11,316 nucleotides of DNA from Sporomusaceae bacterium (GTDB lineage: Bacteria; Bacillota_C; Negativicutes; Sporomusales_B; UBA7701): positions 1 to 11,316 of the forward strand of contig JALHDI010000093.1 in the NCBI GenBank assembly GCA_022839045.1, read 5' to 3'. The position numbers were made by a program, and so were the translations under genes. The notes under the pieces are model-generated. The model was not told where the DNA came from. It ran no database searches and saw only the letters and a program-made list of their open reading frames with translations. Positions 1-6,430 of this stretch are shown here, piece by piece. Numbering within the stretch: the stretch's first letter is position 1; the number at the start of each line of letters is the position of its first letter.

Positions 1-1214
1 ACAAGGTGCTCGCCGGCGAAGCGTGGCGCCTCGTCACCGCCGCCTTCCTCCACGGCGGCTTCGACCACCTCCTCGGCAACACCGTCTTCATGTACATCCT
101 CGGCCTCGCCGCCGAGCACGCCTTCGGCCTGGCAAAAACGGCCGTCATCTACCTGTTCGCCGCCGTCACCGGCTCGCTCCTCAGCCTCGCCATGCAGCCG
201 GGGCCGGGCGTCGGCGCCTCGGGAGCCATCTTCGGCCTCATGGGCGCCCTCGCCGTCGTCTTTTTCCGGCGGCGGGCCGATTTCTACCTCCGCGACCGCG
301 GCATCGGCATCTTCGTCGGCGCCGTCGCCGTCTACCAGATCGGCACAGGCTTCTTCGAGCCCTTCATCGACAACTGGGCCCACCTCGGCGGCTTCCTCGG
401 CGGCGCGCTCGCCGCCCTCGTCCTGCGCCCTTCCCTCGGCGAGGAAAGCCGCACCTTCCCCGGGGCGTCCAAAGCCCTGCTCGCCGTCGCCTTCGCCGTC
501 TTTGCCGGCCTCTGGCTCTTCCTCGGCGGCTACCTCGCCGCCGTCGAAGCCCACGCCTGGCTCTACCTCGGCAAGAAGCAGGACGCCGTCGCCGCCGCCA
601 CCGCCGCCCTCGAAAAGAACCCCGCCAACACCTACATGTATTTCGTGCGGGGCACCGTCCTCCTTGACGCCAGGCAGTACGATGCCGCCGTCGCCGACCT
701 CACCCGCTACCTCGCAACCAACGGCGGCAGCCACCGGGCCCAGTTCGCCGTAGGCCACGCCTACTACGAGCGCGGCCGGTACCATGAGGCCCTGGCCCAC
801 TACAGCCGCGCCGTCGCCCTCGCCCCCGGCGACGTCCACTACCTTAACAGCCGCGGCTATGCCTACATCCTCACCGGCCAGTACGCCGCCGCCCGCGCCG
901 ACTTCGCCGCCCTGCTCGAAATCGACGGCAAATTCGCCCCCGCCTGGGGCAACCTCGGCCTCGTCCACGCTTACGAAGACGACTTCCCCGGGGCCGTCGG
1001 GCTGCTTTCCAAGGCCTACGGTATGGATTTCTCCCAGGCGTCGCTCAAAAACCTCATCGCCGGCCTGCGGTTCGAGCAGAACGGGCAGCAGACCGAAGCA
1101 GTCAAAAAATATGCGGCCTTCATCCACGACGTCGCCAAAGACCGCTCCGCCTGGCAGGCCGAAATCAACTTCGCCGAAAACCGCATCCGCATCCTCCACG
1201 GTCTCGGGAAATAG
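1..1214 (+). CDS. Rhomboid-family intramembrane serine protease with C-terminal TPR repeats (5' end outside window)
   Basis: Rhomboids cleave transmembrane substrates inside the membrane with a Ser-His dyad. Residues are numbered from the GTG at 6, which is probably not the true start: the frame is open to the window edge, and the preceding Lys plus the text read as the usual rhomboid approach to the WRLVTAAFLHGG segment. The visible family marks are HGG (16-18) with H21 and N25 in the first conserved block, the catalytic serine motif GASGAIFG (S72), and the catalytic histidine in NWAHLGG (H126). Hydrophobic segments continue to about residue 180. Residues 183-400 are soluble and carry TPR-like helical pairs (NTYMYFVRGTVLL, HRAQFAVGHAYYERGRY, VHYLNSRGYAYILTGQY, APAWGNLGLVHAYEDDF). 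The same rhomboid-plus-TPR order is known in Bacillus GluP/YqgP. The next gene starts 20 nt downstream, so co-transcription is likely. The family call is secure; the substrate is unknown. Confidence 0.9.
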   Translation, partial: KVLAGEAWRLVTAAFLHGGFDHLLGNTVFMYILGLAAEHAFGLAKTAVIYLFAAVTGSLLSLAMQPGPGVGASGAIFGLMGALAVVFFRRRADFYLRDRGIGIFVGAVAVYQIGTGFFEPFIDNWAHLGGFLGGALAALVLRPSLGEESRTFPGASKALLAVAFAVFAGLWLFLGGYLAAVEAHAWLYLGKKQDAVAAATAALEKNPANTYMYFVRGTVLLDARQYDAAVADLTRYLATNGGSHRAQFAVGHAYYERGRYHEALAHYSRAVALAPGDVHYLNSRGYAYILTGQYAAARADFAALLEIDGKFAPAWGNLGLVHAYEDDFPGAVGLLSKAYGMDFSQASLKNLIAGLRFEQNGQQTEAVKKYAAFIHDVAKDRSAWQAEINFAENRIRILHGLGK

Positions 1215-1234
1215 TCATAAAGGAGGTCCTCCCC

Positions 1235-2179
1235 ATGCGCTGCCTCTACTTCGACGGCCGACTGAAATACCGCGACGACTACCCCGTTCCGACGCCCGCC
1301 CCCGGCGAAGCTCTCGTCAAAGTCCTCTACGCCGGCGTCTGCAACACCGACCGCGAAATCCTCGCCGGCTACAAAGGCTTCGCCGGCATCCTCGGCCACG
1401 AATTCGTCGGCGTCGTCGAACAGGGAGCAAGGTGGGAGGGGAGGAGGGTCGTCGCCGACATCAACCTCGGCTGCGGCGCCTGCCCGCGCTGCCGCGAAGG
1501 CCTGCCCAACCACTGCCTGGACCGCCGCGTCCTCGGCATCACCGGCAAAGACGGCGCCTTCGCCGAATACCTCACCCTGCCGCTCGCCAACCTGCGCGAG
1601 GTGCCGCCCGGCGTCGGCGACCTCGCCGCCGTCTTCGCCGAGCCGCTCGCCGCCGCCCTCGAGATCTGCGACCAGTGCCACATCCGGCCCTCCGAGCGCG
1701 TCGCCGTCCTCGGCGACGGCAAACTCGGCCAGCTCGTCGCCCGGGTGCTCAGCCTCACCGGCTGCGACCTCACCGTCGTCGGCAAGCACCCCGCCAAGCT
1801 CGCCCTCCTCGCCGGCCTGGCCGCCACCGTCACCGCGGACGAGGCCGGCGACCTCGAACCCTTCGACCTCGTCGTCGAATGCACCGGCAGCCCCGCCGGC
1901 CTCGCGAGCGCCCAGGATCTCGTCAAACCCCGCGGCCGCATCGTCCTCAAAAGCATCTTCGCCGGCGACGCCGCCCTGGCGTCCACCCTCTGGGTGGTGA
2001 GAGAGCTCACCCTCGTCGGCTCCCGCTGCGGGCCCACTGCCGCCGCCCTCCGCCTGCTCGCCAGGCGCCTCGTCGACGTCGGGCCGCTCGTCGGCGGCAT
2101 CTTCCGCCTGGCCGACGGCGCGGCCGCGTTCGCCCCTCCCGGCGGCCTTAAGGCCGTCTTCGACTGCCGCACCCCCTGA
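1235..2179 (+). CDS. Zinc-type medium-chain alcohol dehydrogenase-like oxidoreductase
   Basis: A predicted NAD(P)-dependent cytosolic alcohol/polyol dehydrogenase of 314 residues, slightly short for the family (usually 330-350). The N-terminal GroES-like domain (about 1-125) has catalytic zinc ligands in GVCNTD (C36) and GHE (H55, E56). The structural zinc lobe is complete with C80, C83, C86 and C94. E136 in AEPLAAALE marks the domain junction. The Rossmann domain carries GDGKLG (160-165), and a second conserved stretch reads VVECTGSP (213-220). The start at 1235 is fixed by AAGGAGGT about 7 nt upstream. It follows the rhomboid gene by 20 nt and is probably in the same transcript, although no functional link is obvious. 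The sequence resembles the short MDR_like subgroup rather than a characterised enzyme, so the substrate cannot be named. All metal ligands are present, so it should be active. Confidence 0.9.
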   Translation: MRCLYFDGRLKYRDDYPVPTPAPGEALVKVLYAGVCNTDREILAGYKGFAGILGHEFVGVVEQGARWEGRRVVADINLGCGACPRCREGLPNHCLDRRVLGITGKDGAFAEYLTLPLANLREVPPGVGDLAAVFAEPLAAALEICDQCHIRPSERVAVLGDGKLGQLVARVLSLTGCDLTVVGKHPAKLALLAGLAATVTADEAGDLEPFDLVVECTGSPAGLASAQDLVKPRGRIVLKSIFAGDAALASTLWVVRELTLVGSRCGPTAAALRLLARRLVDVGPLVGGIFRLADGAAAFAPPGGLKAVFDCRTP

Positions 2180-2209
2180 CGGCCCTCCGGACGCTTCGGA
2201 AACCGCCGT

Positions 2210-2249
2210 GAAGGGATCCCCCCCGGGGCTAAACCCCGATTCGCCCTTC
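2210..2249 (+). terminator. GC hairpin after the dehydrogenase gene, weak terminator candidate
   Basis: Starting 31 nt after the dehydrogenase stop codon there is a two-part stem. The outer arms are GAAGGG (2210-2215) and CCCTTC (2244-2249), and the inner arms are CGGGG (2224-2228) and CCCCG (2234-2238) around a CTAAA loop. There is no U-tract after it, so it does not qualify as a standard intrinsic terminator. It may be a 3'-end stabiliser or have no function. Confidence 0.25.
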
Positions 2250-2348
2250 CTGAGGCCTTCCAGACGACCGGAGAAATCGGCCGCCCGGGAGGTCTTGTCA
2301 TATATGGCGCAATTTGCCTTCCGCCAGCCCGATCAAAGCCATATTATC

Positions 2349-2383
2349 GTGCATATTGTAATAACGATTATTATAGTATGCAC
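2349..2383. promoter_or_regulatory. 35-bp imperfect palindrome, Fur/PerR-like operator candidate
   Basis: The arms GTGCATATTGTAATAA (2349-2364) and TTATTATAGTATGCAC (2368-2383) are reverse complements except at two positions, around a central CGA. The inner 15 bp, TAATAACGATTATTA (2359-2373), agrees with the classical 7-1-7 Fur box TGATAATNATTATCA at 12 of 14 defined positions, counted by eye. The site stands out as an AT-rich island in otherwise G+C-rich DNA. It lies 85 nt upstream of the lipoprotein start at 2468. It is unlikely to be a terminator because its stem is AT-rich and no T-run follows. Binding by a Fur-family metal- or peroxide-responsive regulator is inferred from the motif only. 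Confidence 0.5.
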
Positions 2384-2420
2384 TAAAAGCGGGCAGAGTC
2401 GCCTTTTTCCGCTCCGCCCC

Positions 2421-2449
2421 TTGCGTCCCGCGCGTTACCCTTTTACAAT
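2421..2449 (+). promoter_or_regulatory. Possible sigma-A-type promoter for the lipoprotein gene
   Basis: TTGCGT (2421-2426) and TACAAT (2444-2449) are spaced by exactly 17 bp. The -10 matches five of six consensus bases. The predicted start of transcription would fall around 2456, right at the ribosome binding site, giving an unusually short leader of about 12 nt. That makes the assignment doubtful despite the good hexamers. Confidence 0.3.
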
Positions 2450-2467
2450 AGAGGCGGAGGGATGAGC

Positions 2468-2941
2468 ATGACAAACCACCGCTTGCTTTTCGCCGGCGTC
2501 GTTCTCGCGGCGTTGACGATAATCCTCGCAGCCTGCGGCCGTCCCGGCGGCGAAGCGCCCCAGGCCGCGCCCGCCATTCCGCCGGGCGCCGTCACCATCA
2601 AAAGCCTGCCGCCGCTCCTCACCCTGCGCGGCGACGAAGTCCCCTTCCAGGGCCGGACCGAAATCGTCCAGCGGCTGGCGGGCCCGGCGGCCGCCGAGGT
2701 CGTCGTCGTCGCCTTCAGCGCCAGCGGCGAAAACGCCCACAAATCGGCGGTCAGGATCGAGTGGGAGGACGGCGGCGTCGAAACCTTCCCGCCCGGGAGC
2801 AAAAACGTTGTCCTGTCTCCCCAGCGGCGGGCGAAAAAGATCAGCGTTCTCGGCTACAGCTTTCATGAGCGGCGGGTGTTCAAGGATTTGGCGAAGAAGG
2901 GGACCCTGTCCTGGGAAATCCGCTACGCCCCTGCCGAATAG
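2468..2941 (+). CDS. Hypothetical lipoprotein
   Basis: A 157-residue predicted envelope lipoprotein of unknown function. The N-terminus has a short charged start (MTNHR), a hydrophobic segment (6-20) and a textbook lipobox LAAC with the lipidated cysteine at C23. A Gly/Pro/Ala-rich linker (24-42) follows. The mature part (43-157) alternates hydrophobic strands with turns (VTIKSLPPLLTL, EVVVVAFSA, SAVRIEWEDGGVETF, KISVLGYSF, LSWEIRYAP), suggesting a small beta-sandwich. ATG 2468 is preferred over the in-frame ATG at 2462 because the GGAGG at 2456-2460 lies 7 nt before 2468 but only 1 nt before 2462. No catalytic motif is seen. A Fur-like palindrome lies upstream, and a palindromic repeat element follows the stop. 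I do not recognise the family. Confidence 0.8.
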   Translation: MTNHRLLFAGVVLAALTIILAACGRPGGEAPQAAPAIPPGAVTIKSLPPLLTLRGDEVPFQGRTEIVQRLAGPAAAEVVVVAFSASGENAHKSAVRIEWEDGGVETFPPGSKNVVLSPQRRAKKISVLGYSFHERRVFKDLAKKGTLSWEIRYAPAE

Positions 2942-2958
2942 TTTGTGGCGATACCTGG

Positions 2959-3079
2959 GGACCGTTGATAAGCCGCCATCTGCGACGTTAGACCTGCGGG
3001 AGCTTGCTTGCGTACGTTCCGAGTACGCGGCGCGGCGCTTCCTCGGTCTGCCTTGCATCTGGCGGCTTCTGAACGGTCC
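2959..3079. repeat. Palindromic intergenic repeat element, copy 1
   Basis: This 121-bp stretch reads as one long imperfect hairpin. The paired blocks from outside in are GGACCGTT (2959-2966) with AACGGTCC (3072-3079), AAGCCGCCA with TGGCGGCTT, TGC with GCA, AGACC with GGTCT, AGC with GCT, and a terminal hairpin GCGTAC (3010-3015) with GTACGC (3023-3028). It contains no gene. Three words recur in the element at 6865-7048: CCATCTGCGACGTT (one mismatch), GCGTACGTTC and GCCTTGCATC. This points to a dispersed REP- or MITE-like family. No transposase or clear target duplication is visible. Confidence 0.75.
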
Positions 3080-3184
3080 GTGTATATTCAAGCGGCAAAA
3101 CAAATGTGCAATATAAAGGTAAATAATCATCCAATGTGGAATTTATCCCCAGGTAATGCGCCAAAATAAGCGGAGGTGCTGTCC

Positions 3185-4300
3185 GTGAACATCCGCGACC
3201 TGGCCACCCCGAGCTTTCTTCTCGACCTCGACGTCTTCGAGGCCAACCTCCGCGACATGGCCGCCATGTGCAGCCGGGCGGGGGTCGCGCTGTGGCCGAT
3301 GGTCAAAACCCATAAAAGTACCGCCATCGCCCGCCGGCAGAAGGACGCGGGCGCGGCCGGCTTCCTCACCGGCACGCTCGATGAGGCCGAACAGCTCGCC
3401 GCCGCCGGTTTCGCCGACTTGATGCTCGCCTACCCGGTCGCCGGGCGCGCGAACATCGACCGGGTGCTCGGCCTGGCCCGGCAGGCCCGCGTCACCGTCA
3501 GCCTCGACGGCGTCGCCGCCGCCCGCGACCTGGCCGCCGCCACGGCCGGCAGCGGCCTGGATCTCGACTATCTCATCCTCATCGATAGCGGCCTGCACCG
3601 CTTCGGCGTGCCGCCCCACCAGGCGGCCGAGCTCGCAGCCGCCTTGTCGGGCTATAAAAAGCTAAAACTGCGGGGCGTGGCCACCCATCCCGGTCAGGTA
3701 TACGGCGCCACCGGCCAGGAAGGCGTCGCGGCCGCGGCCGCGGCCGAAATCGCCGCGCTCGCCCAGGCCAGGGAAATCCTCCTGGCCCGCGGCTTCCCCG
3801 TCGACACCGTCGCCACCGGCAGCACCCCCACCGCCGCCAGCGCGGCCGCCAGCGGCATCGTCACCGCGCTCCGGCCCGGCAACTATGTCTTCTACGACAA
3901 CACCCAGGTGGCGCTCGGGGTCGTTCCCCCGGAGCGTTGCGCCCTGTCCGTCCTCGCCACCGTCCTGTCGCGGCCCCGCCCCGACACCTTCATCATCGAC
4001 GCCGGCAGCAAATGCCTCGGCCTCGACAAAGGAGCCCACGGCAGCTCCCTCCTCGCCGGCTACGGCCTCGTCGCCGGCCATCCCGAACTCGCCGTCGCCG
4101 GCCTGTCCGAGGAAGTGGGCCGGGTCACGATCAGCGGCGATACAAGCCTCGAAGTCGGCGACAAGCTCGCCGTCATCCCCAACCACGCCTGCGCGGCCGC
4201 CAACCTGACAAGCTGGCTGGTCGGCCACCGGCAGGGGAAAATCGCTTGCGCCATCGCGGTCGACATGCGGGGCAACTCCCGCCTGCAGCCGCCGCTCTAA
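3185..4300 (+). CDS. Fold-type III PLP enzyme of the D-threonine aldolase/D-serine dehydratase family
   Basis: A 371-residue cytosolic pyridoxal-phosphate enzyme expected to act on a D-beta-hydroxy amino acid such as D-serine or D-threonine. The N-terminal alanine racemase-like barrel carries the PLP lysine motif MVKTHK (K41 by family alignment). Further family marks are DSGLHRFG (134-141), THPG (167-170), TGSTPT (211-216), RPGNYVFYD (230-238) and DAGSK (272-276). The C-terminal domain has PNHAC (332-336), in which H334 and C336 form the metal-binding HxC pair. Known D-serine dehydratases use HxC, while the characterised Alcaligenes D-threonine aldolase uses HxD, so a dehydratase-type site is somewhat favoured. 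GTG 3185 is chosen because GGAGG (3172-3176) lies 8 nt upstream. The gene stands alone after an AT-rich leader (3080-3170) that probably holds its promoter. Confidence 0.85.
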   Translation: MNIRDLATPSFLLDLDVFEANLRDMAAMCSRAGVALWPMVKTHKSTAIARRQKDAGAAGFLTGTLDEAEQLAAAGFADLMLAYPVAGRANIDRVLGLARQARVTVSLDGVAAARDLAAATAGSGLDLDYLILIDSGLHRFGVPPHQAAELAAALSGYKKLKLRGVATHPGQVYGATGQEGVAAAAAAEIAALAQAREILLARGFPVDTVATGSTPTAASAAASGIVTALRPGNYVFYDNTQVALGVVPPERCALSVLATVLSRPRPDTFIIDAGSKCLGLDKGAHGSSLLAGYGLVAGHPELAVAGLSEEVGRVTISGDTSLEVGDKLAVIPNHACAAANLTSWLVGHRQGKIACAIAVDMRGNSRLQPPL

Positions 4301-4322
4301 GCGCCGCTGGCGGAAAAAACCA

Positions 4323-4360
4323 TGGTCCGACGACCCGCCCCGTGGTAAAATAACACCACG
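4323..4360 (+). promoter_or_regulatory. Possible promoter with overlapping dyad ahead of the ATP-grasp/DUF350 operon
   Basis: A good -10 candidate TAAAAT (4346-4351) lies 17 bp after a poor -35 TGGTCC (4323-4328). The -10 sits inside a short dyad, CGTGGT (4341-4346) and ACCACG (4355-4360), separated by 8 bp. This is where a repressor operator would be expected. It could instead be a small hairpin at the end of the preceding transcript. Confidence 0.3.
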
Positions 4361-4381
4361 CAGGGCTTAGGAGGGCAACCC

Positions 4382-4822
4382 TTGGCCAACCTCGAATACC
4401 GGCTGCTCGACGAGGCCGCCGACTACCCTGTCCTTTACTCCTATGACGCCATCGACGGCGGCGAAGTCGCCGCCCGCTTCCTGTGCGACAAACTCATCAA
4501 AGACGGCCAAATCTACGAGCGCACCTCGACCGCCAGCGAACCCCTGACCTACGTCATCTATCTCCGGGAAGAAGGCCCGGCCGCCCCCGCGGCCGCCGCC
4601 CCACCGCCCGGCGGCCCGGGGGTGCGGGTGGAGATCCGCCAGGACGCGGCCAGCGAAACCCCCGGCCTGCTCATCGAAGCGCGGCAGTTCACCGACGCCG
4701 TCGACGTCGTTTTGTGCCTCGGCAGCGACTACTTCTACTGGCTCGGCGACGAATGGCGGAAAACAATGACCGTCCTTGACGAAGATCGGCAGGTCTATAT
4801 CTTTTATGCGCAAAAAGCTTAG
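4382..4822 (+). CDS. Hypothetical protein, first gene of the ATP-grasp/DUF350 operon
   Basis: A 146-residue protein that I do not recognise. The TTG start at 4382 is supported by AGGAGGG (4369-4375) 6 nt upstream; no in-frame ATG is as well placed. There is no signal peptide or membrane span, so it is probably cytosolic. It looks like two small alpha/beta units: residues 1-64 (EYRLLDEAADYPVLYSYDAI, then a helix GEVAARFLCDKLIKDG, then TYVIYLREE), an Ala/Pro/Gly linker (65-80), and residues 81-146 with strands VRVEIRQ, LLIEARQF, VDVVLCLGSDYFYWLG and RQVYIFYA. It is acidic and rich in Tyr and aromatic residues. Only 12 nt separate it from the next gene, so it belongs to the same operon. It may be a cytosolic accessory or regulator of the downstream envelope genes; that is inference from position. 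Confidence 0.75.
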   Translation: MANLEYRLLDEAADYPVLYSYDAIDGGEVAARFLCDKLIKDGQIYERTSTASEPLTYVIYLREEGPAAPAAAAPPPGGPGVRVEIRQDAASETPGLLIEARQFTDAVDVVLCLGSDYFYWLGDEWRKTMTVLDEDRQVYIFYAQKA

Positions 4823-4834
4823 GGAGGGATCGCT

Positions 4835-5167
4835 ATGGAACGCACCGACAAAACCGCAAAACTGCTGGGCCTGTTCATGGCTGCCCTCCTGACCGTCACC
4901 GCCGGCTGCTCGGCCGGCGGCCAGGACCGCCCCGGCCACACCCACGTCGACCGCAACGGCGACGGCTACTGCGACGAGGACGGCGAGCAGATGCCGGCCC
5001 GCGCCGGCGGGTCCCATTTCTACGGCGTCCCGTTCTTCTTCGGCGGCACCCGCTCCGGCGTCGCCGCGCCCGGCCAGGCCGCTCCCGGCTCCGGCCGCAG
5101 TGCCACAATAACCGGCGGCAAGGCCCGCGGCGGCATCGGCGGCGGCTACACCGGCGGCCTGGGCTGA
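4835..5167 (+). CDS. Small Gly-rich putative lipoprotein with a calcium-loop-like motif
   Basis: A 110-residue predicted exported protein. A hydrophobic N-terminal segment (about 10-22) ends in TAGC, a lipobox-like site with C25; Thr at -3 is less usual than Leu, so lipidation is probable but not certain. Residues 39-48 (DRNGDGYCDED) match the DxNxDGxxD pattern of EF-hand or dockerin-like calcium loops. The rest is low-complexity, with an aromatic patch HFYGVPFFFGG (61-71) and a Gly-rich tail (94-110, ending GGYTGGLG). The start is set by GGAGGG 6 nt upstream. Its stop overlaps the next start (TGATG), so it is translationally coupled to the ATP-grasp gene. In enterobacteria, small lipoproteins of the YgiB/YjfM type sit next to the same ATP-grasp family, and this could be a functional counterpart. 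No direct homology is claimed. Confidence 0.75.
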   Translation: MERTDKTAKLLGLFMAALLTVTAGCSAGGQDRPGHTHVDRNGDGYCDEDGEQMPARAGGSHFYGVPFFFGGTRSGVAAPGQAAPGSGRSATITGGKARGGIGGGYTGGLG

Positions 5168-6399
5168 TGGACTACGCCGCCATCCGGGAAGAAATCTACC
5201 GGCCCCTGCGGGAGGAGGGCACCTTTACCTGGGACTGGCTCTACGGCCAGGAATACGCCCTCGCCGTCCCCCACGCCGTCGGCGTCGGCGAACTGCGCGA
5301 TCTTCGCGCCGCCACCGCCGTTCTCGGCCGGGTCTTCGCCCGCACGGTCGGCGTCGTCCAGGCCGGACCGGCCGAACTGCTCGCCGAACTCGGCATCCCG
5401 GCGGAAGCCCACGCCGCCGTGCGCCTGGCCGTTCTCCCCGACGCCGCCACCCTCATCGGACGGTTCGATTTCGCCCGCACCCCGGCCGGCTGGAAACTGC
5501 TCGAATTCAACAGCGACACCCCCGGCGGAATTGTCGAAGCCTTCCGCGTCAACGGCCGGGTCTGCGCCCGCCACGCCGCCGCCGACCCGAACGCCGGCCT
5601 CGAAGCGATGCTGCCGGCGGCCTTCCGCCTGGCGGCCGACCGCTACCGCGCCCTCGGCTGCGCGACCGGCCGCGTCGCCTTCAGCGCCCTCGACTGGCAC
5701 GCCGAAGACGCCGGCACCGCCAGGTACCTGCTCAAAGTCTCCGGGCTCGACGGCCGCTTCGTCCCCCTCAAAGACCTGCGCGTCCACGCAGACGGCCTCT
5801 GCGCCCTCGCCGGCGGCGAACTTCTGCCCATCGACCTCTGGTACCGCCTGCACCCCATCGGCCTGCTGGCCGCCGACCGCGACGACGACGGCTACCCCAC
5901 CGGCGCCCACGTCCTCAGCCTCATCGCCCGCGGGCGGCTGGCCGTCATCAACCCCCCCGGCGCCCTCATCGCCCAGAGCAAAGCCATCCAGGCCCTCGTC
6001 TGGTCGCTCCGCGAAGCCGGCGGCTTCTTCACCGCCGCCGAACAGGACGCCATCGACGCCCACATGCTGCCCACCTACTACGAAAACCGCTTCGCCGGCC
6101 GCTGCCCCTACGTCGCCAAACCCGTGCTCGGGCGGGAGGGCGGCGGCGTAACCGTCCACGCCGCCGACGGCGCGGTCATCGCCCGCGACTATGAGCGGCA
6201 CTACTGGGACCAGCCCATGGTCTACCAGCGGTACCAGGACCTCGAAACCGCCGAACTGCCGACCCTCGACGGCCCGAAAACCGGGCGGCTCGTCTGGGGC
6301 TCCTTCATCATCAACGGCCAACCGGCCGCCGTCGCCGCCCGCATGGGCGGCCTGATAACCGACGACCTGGCATACTTCGTCCCCGTCCGTCTCGCTTAA
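5167..6399 (+). CDS. ATP-grasp ligase of the glutathionylspermidine synthase family (YgiC/YjfC-like)
   Basis: A 410-residue cytosolic ATP-grasp enzyme with only the synthetase domain, lacking the amidase domain of E. coli Gsp. The family forms amide bonds, classically joining glutathione to spermidine. Visible marks are IGRFDF (97-102), LLEFNSDTPGG (111-121, with E113, N115 and D117 in the metal/substrate block), DLWYRLHP (223-230), the nucleotide-binding VAKPVLGREGGGV (316-328, K318), YQRYQDLE (353-360) and the C-terminal GSFIINGQPAAVAARMGGLITDD-like block (378-400) ending in FVPVRL. Length and order fit the family well. It overlaps the upstream lipoprotein stop by 1 nt and is followed by a DUF350 gene. 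From memory, the related E. coli YgiC and YjfC did not show glutathionylspermidine synthetase activity, so the true substrate here should be considered open. Confidence 0.88.
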   Translation: MDYAAIREEIYRPLREEGTFTWDWLYGQEYALAVPHAVGVGELRDLRAATAVLGRVFARTVGVVQAGPAELLAELGIPAEAHAAVRLAVLPDAATLIGRFDFARTPAGWKLLEFNSDTPGGIVEAFRVNGRVCARHAAADPNAGLEAMLPAAFRLAADRYRALGCATGRVAFSALDWHAEDAGTARYLLKVSGLDGRFVPLKDLRVHADGLCALAGGELLPIDLWYRLHPIGLLAADRDDDGYPTGAHVLSLIARGRLAVINPPGALIAQSKAIQALVWSLREAGGFFTAAEQDAIDAHMLPTYYENRFAGRCPYVAKPVLGREGGGVTVHAADGAVIARDYERHYWDQPMVYQRYQDLETAELPTLDGPKTGRLVWGSFIINGQPAAVAARMGGLITDDLAYFVPVRLA

Positions 6400-6430
6400 G
6401 TGACGGCGAACAACAAGGAGGCTGATCACA

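Noticed and set aside
2959..3079. Repeat as CRISPR or as an insertion sequence
   Set aside because: There is no regular repeat-spacer pattern and no transposase gene; the structure is a single long palindrome.
2435..3130. Minus-strand frame opposite the lipoprotein and first repeat
   Set aside because: It is antisense to a gene with a clear lipobox and ribosome binding site, and part of it derives from the palindrome.
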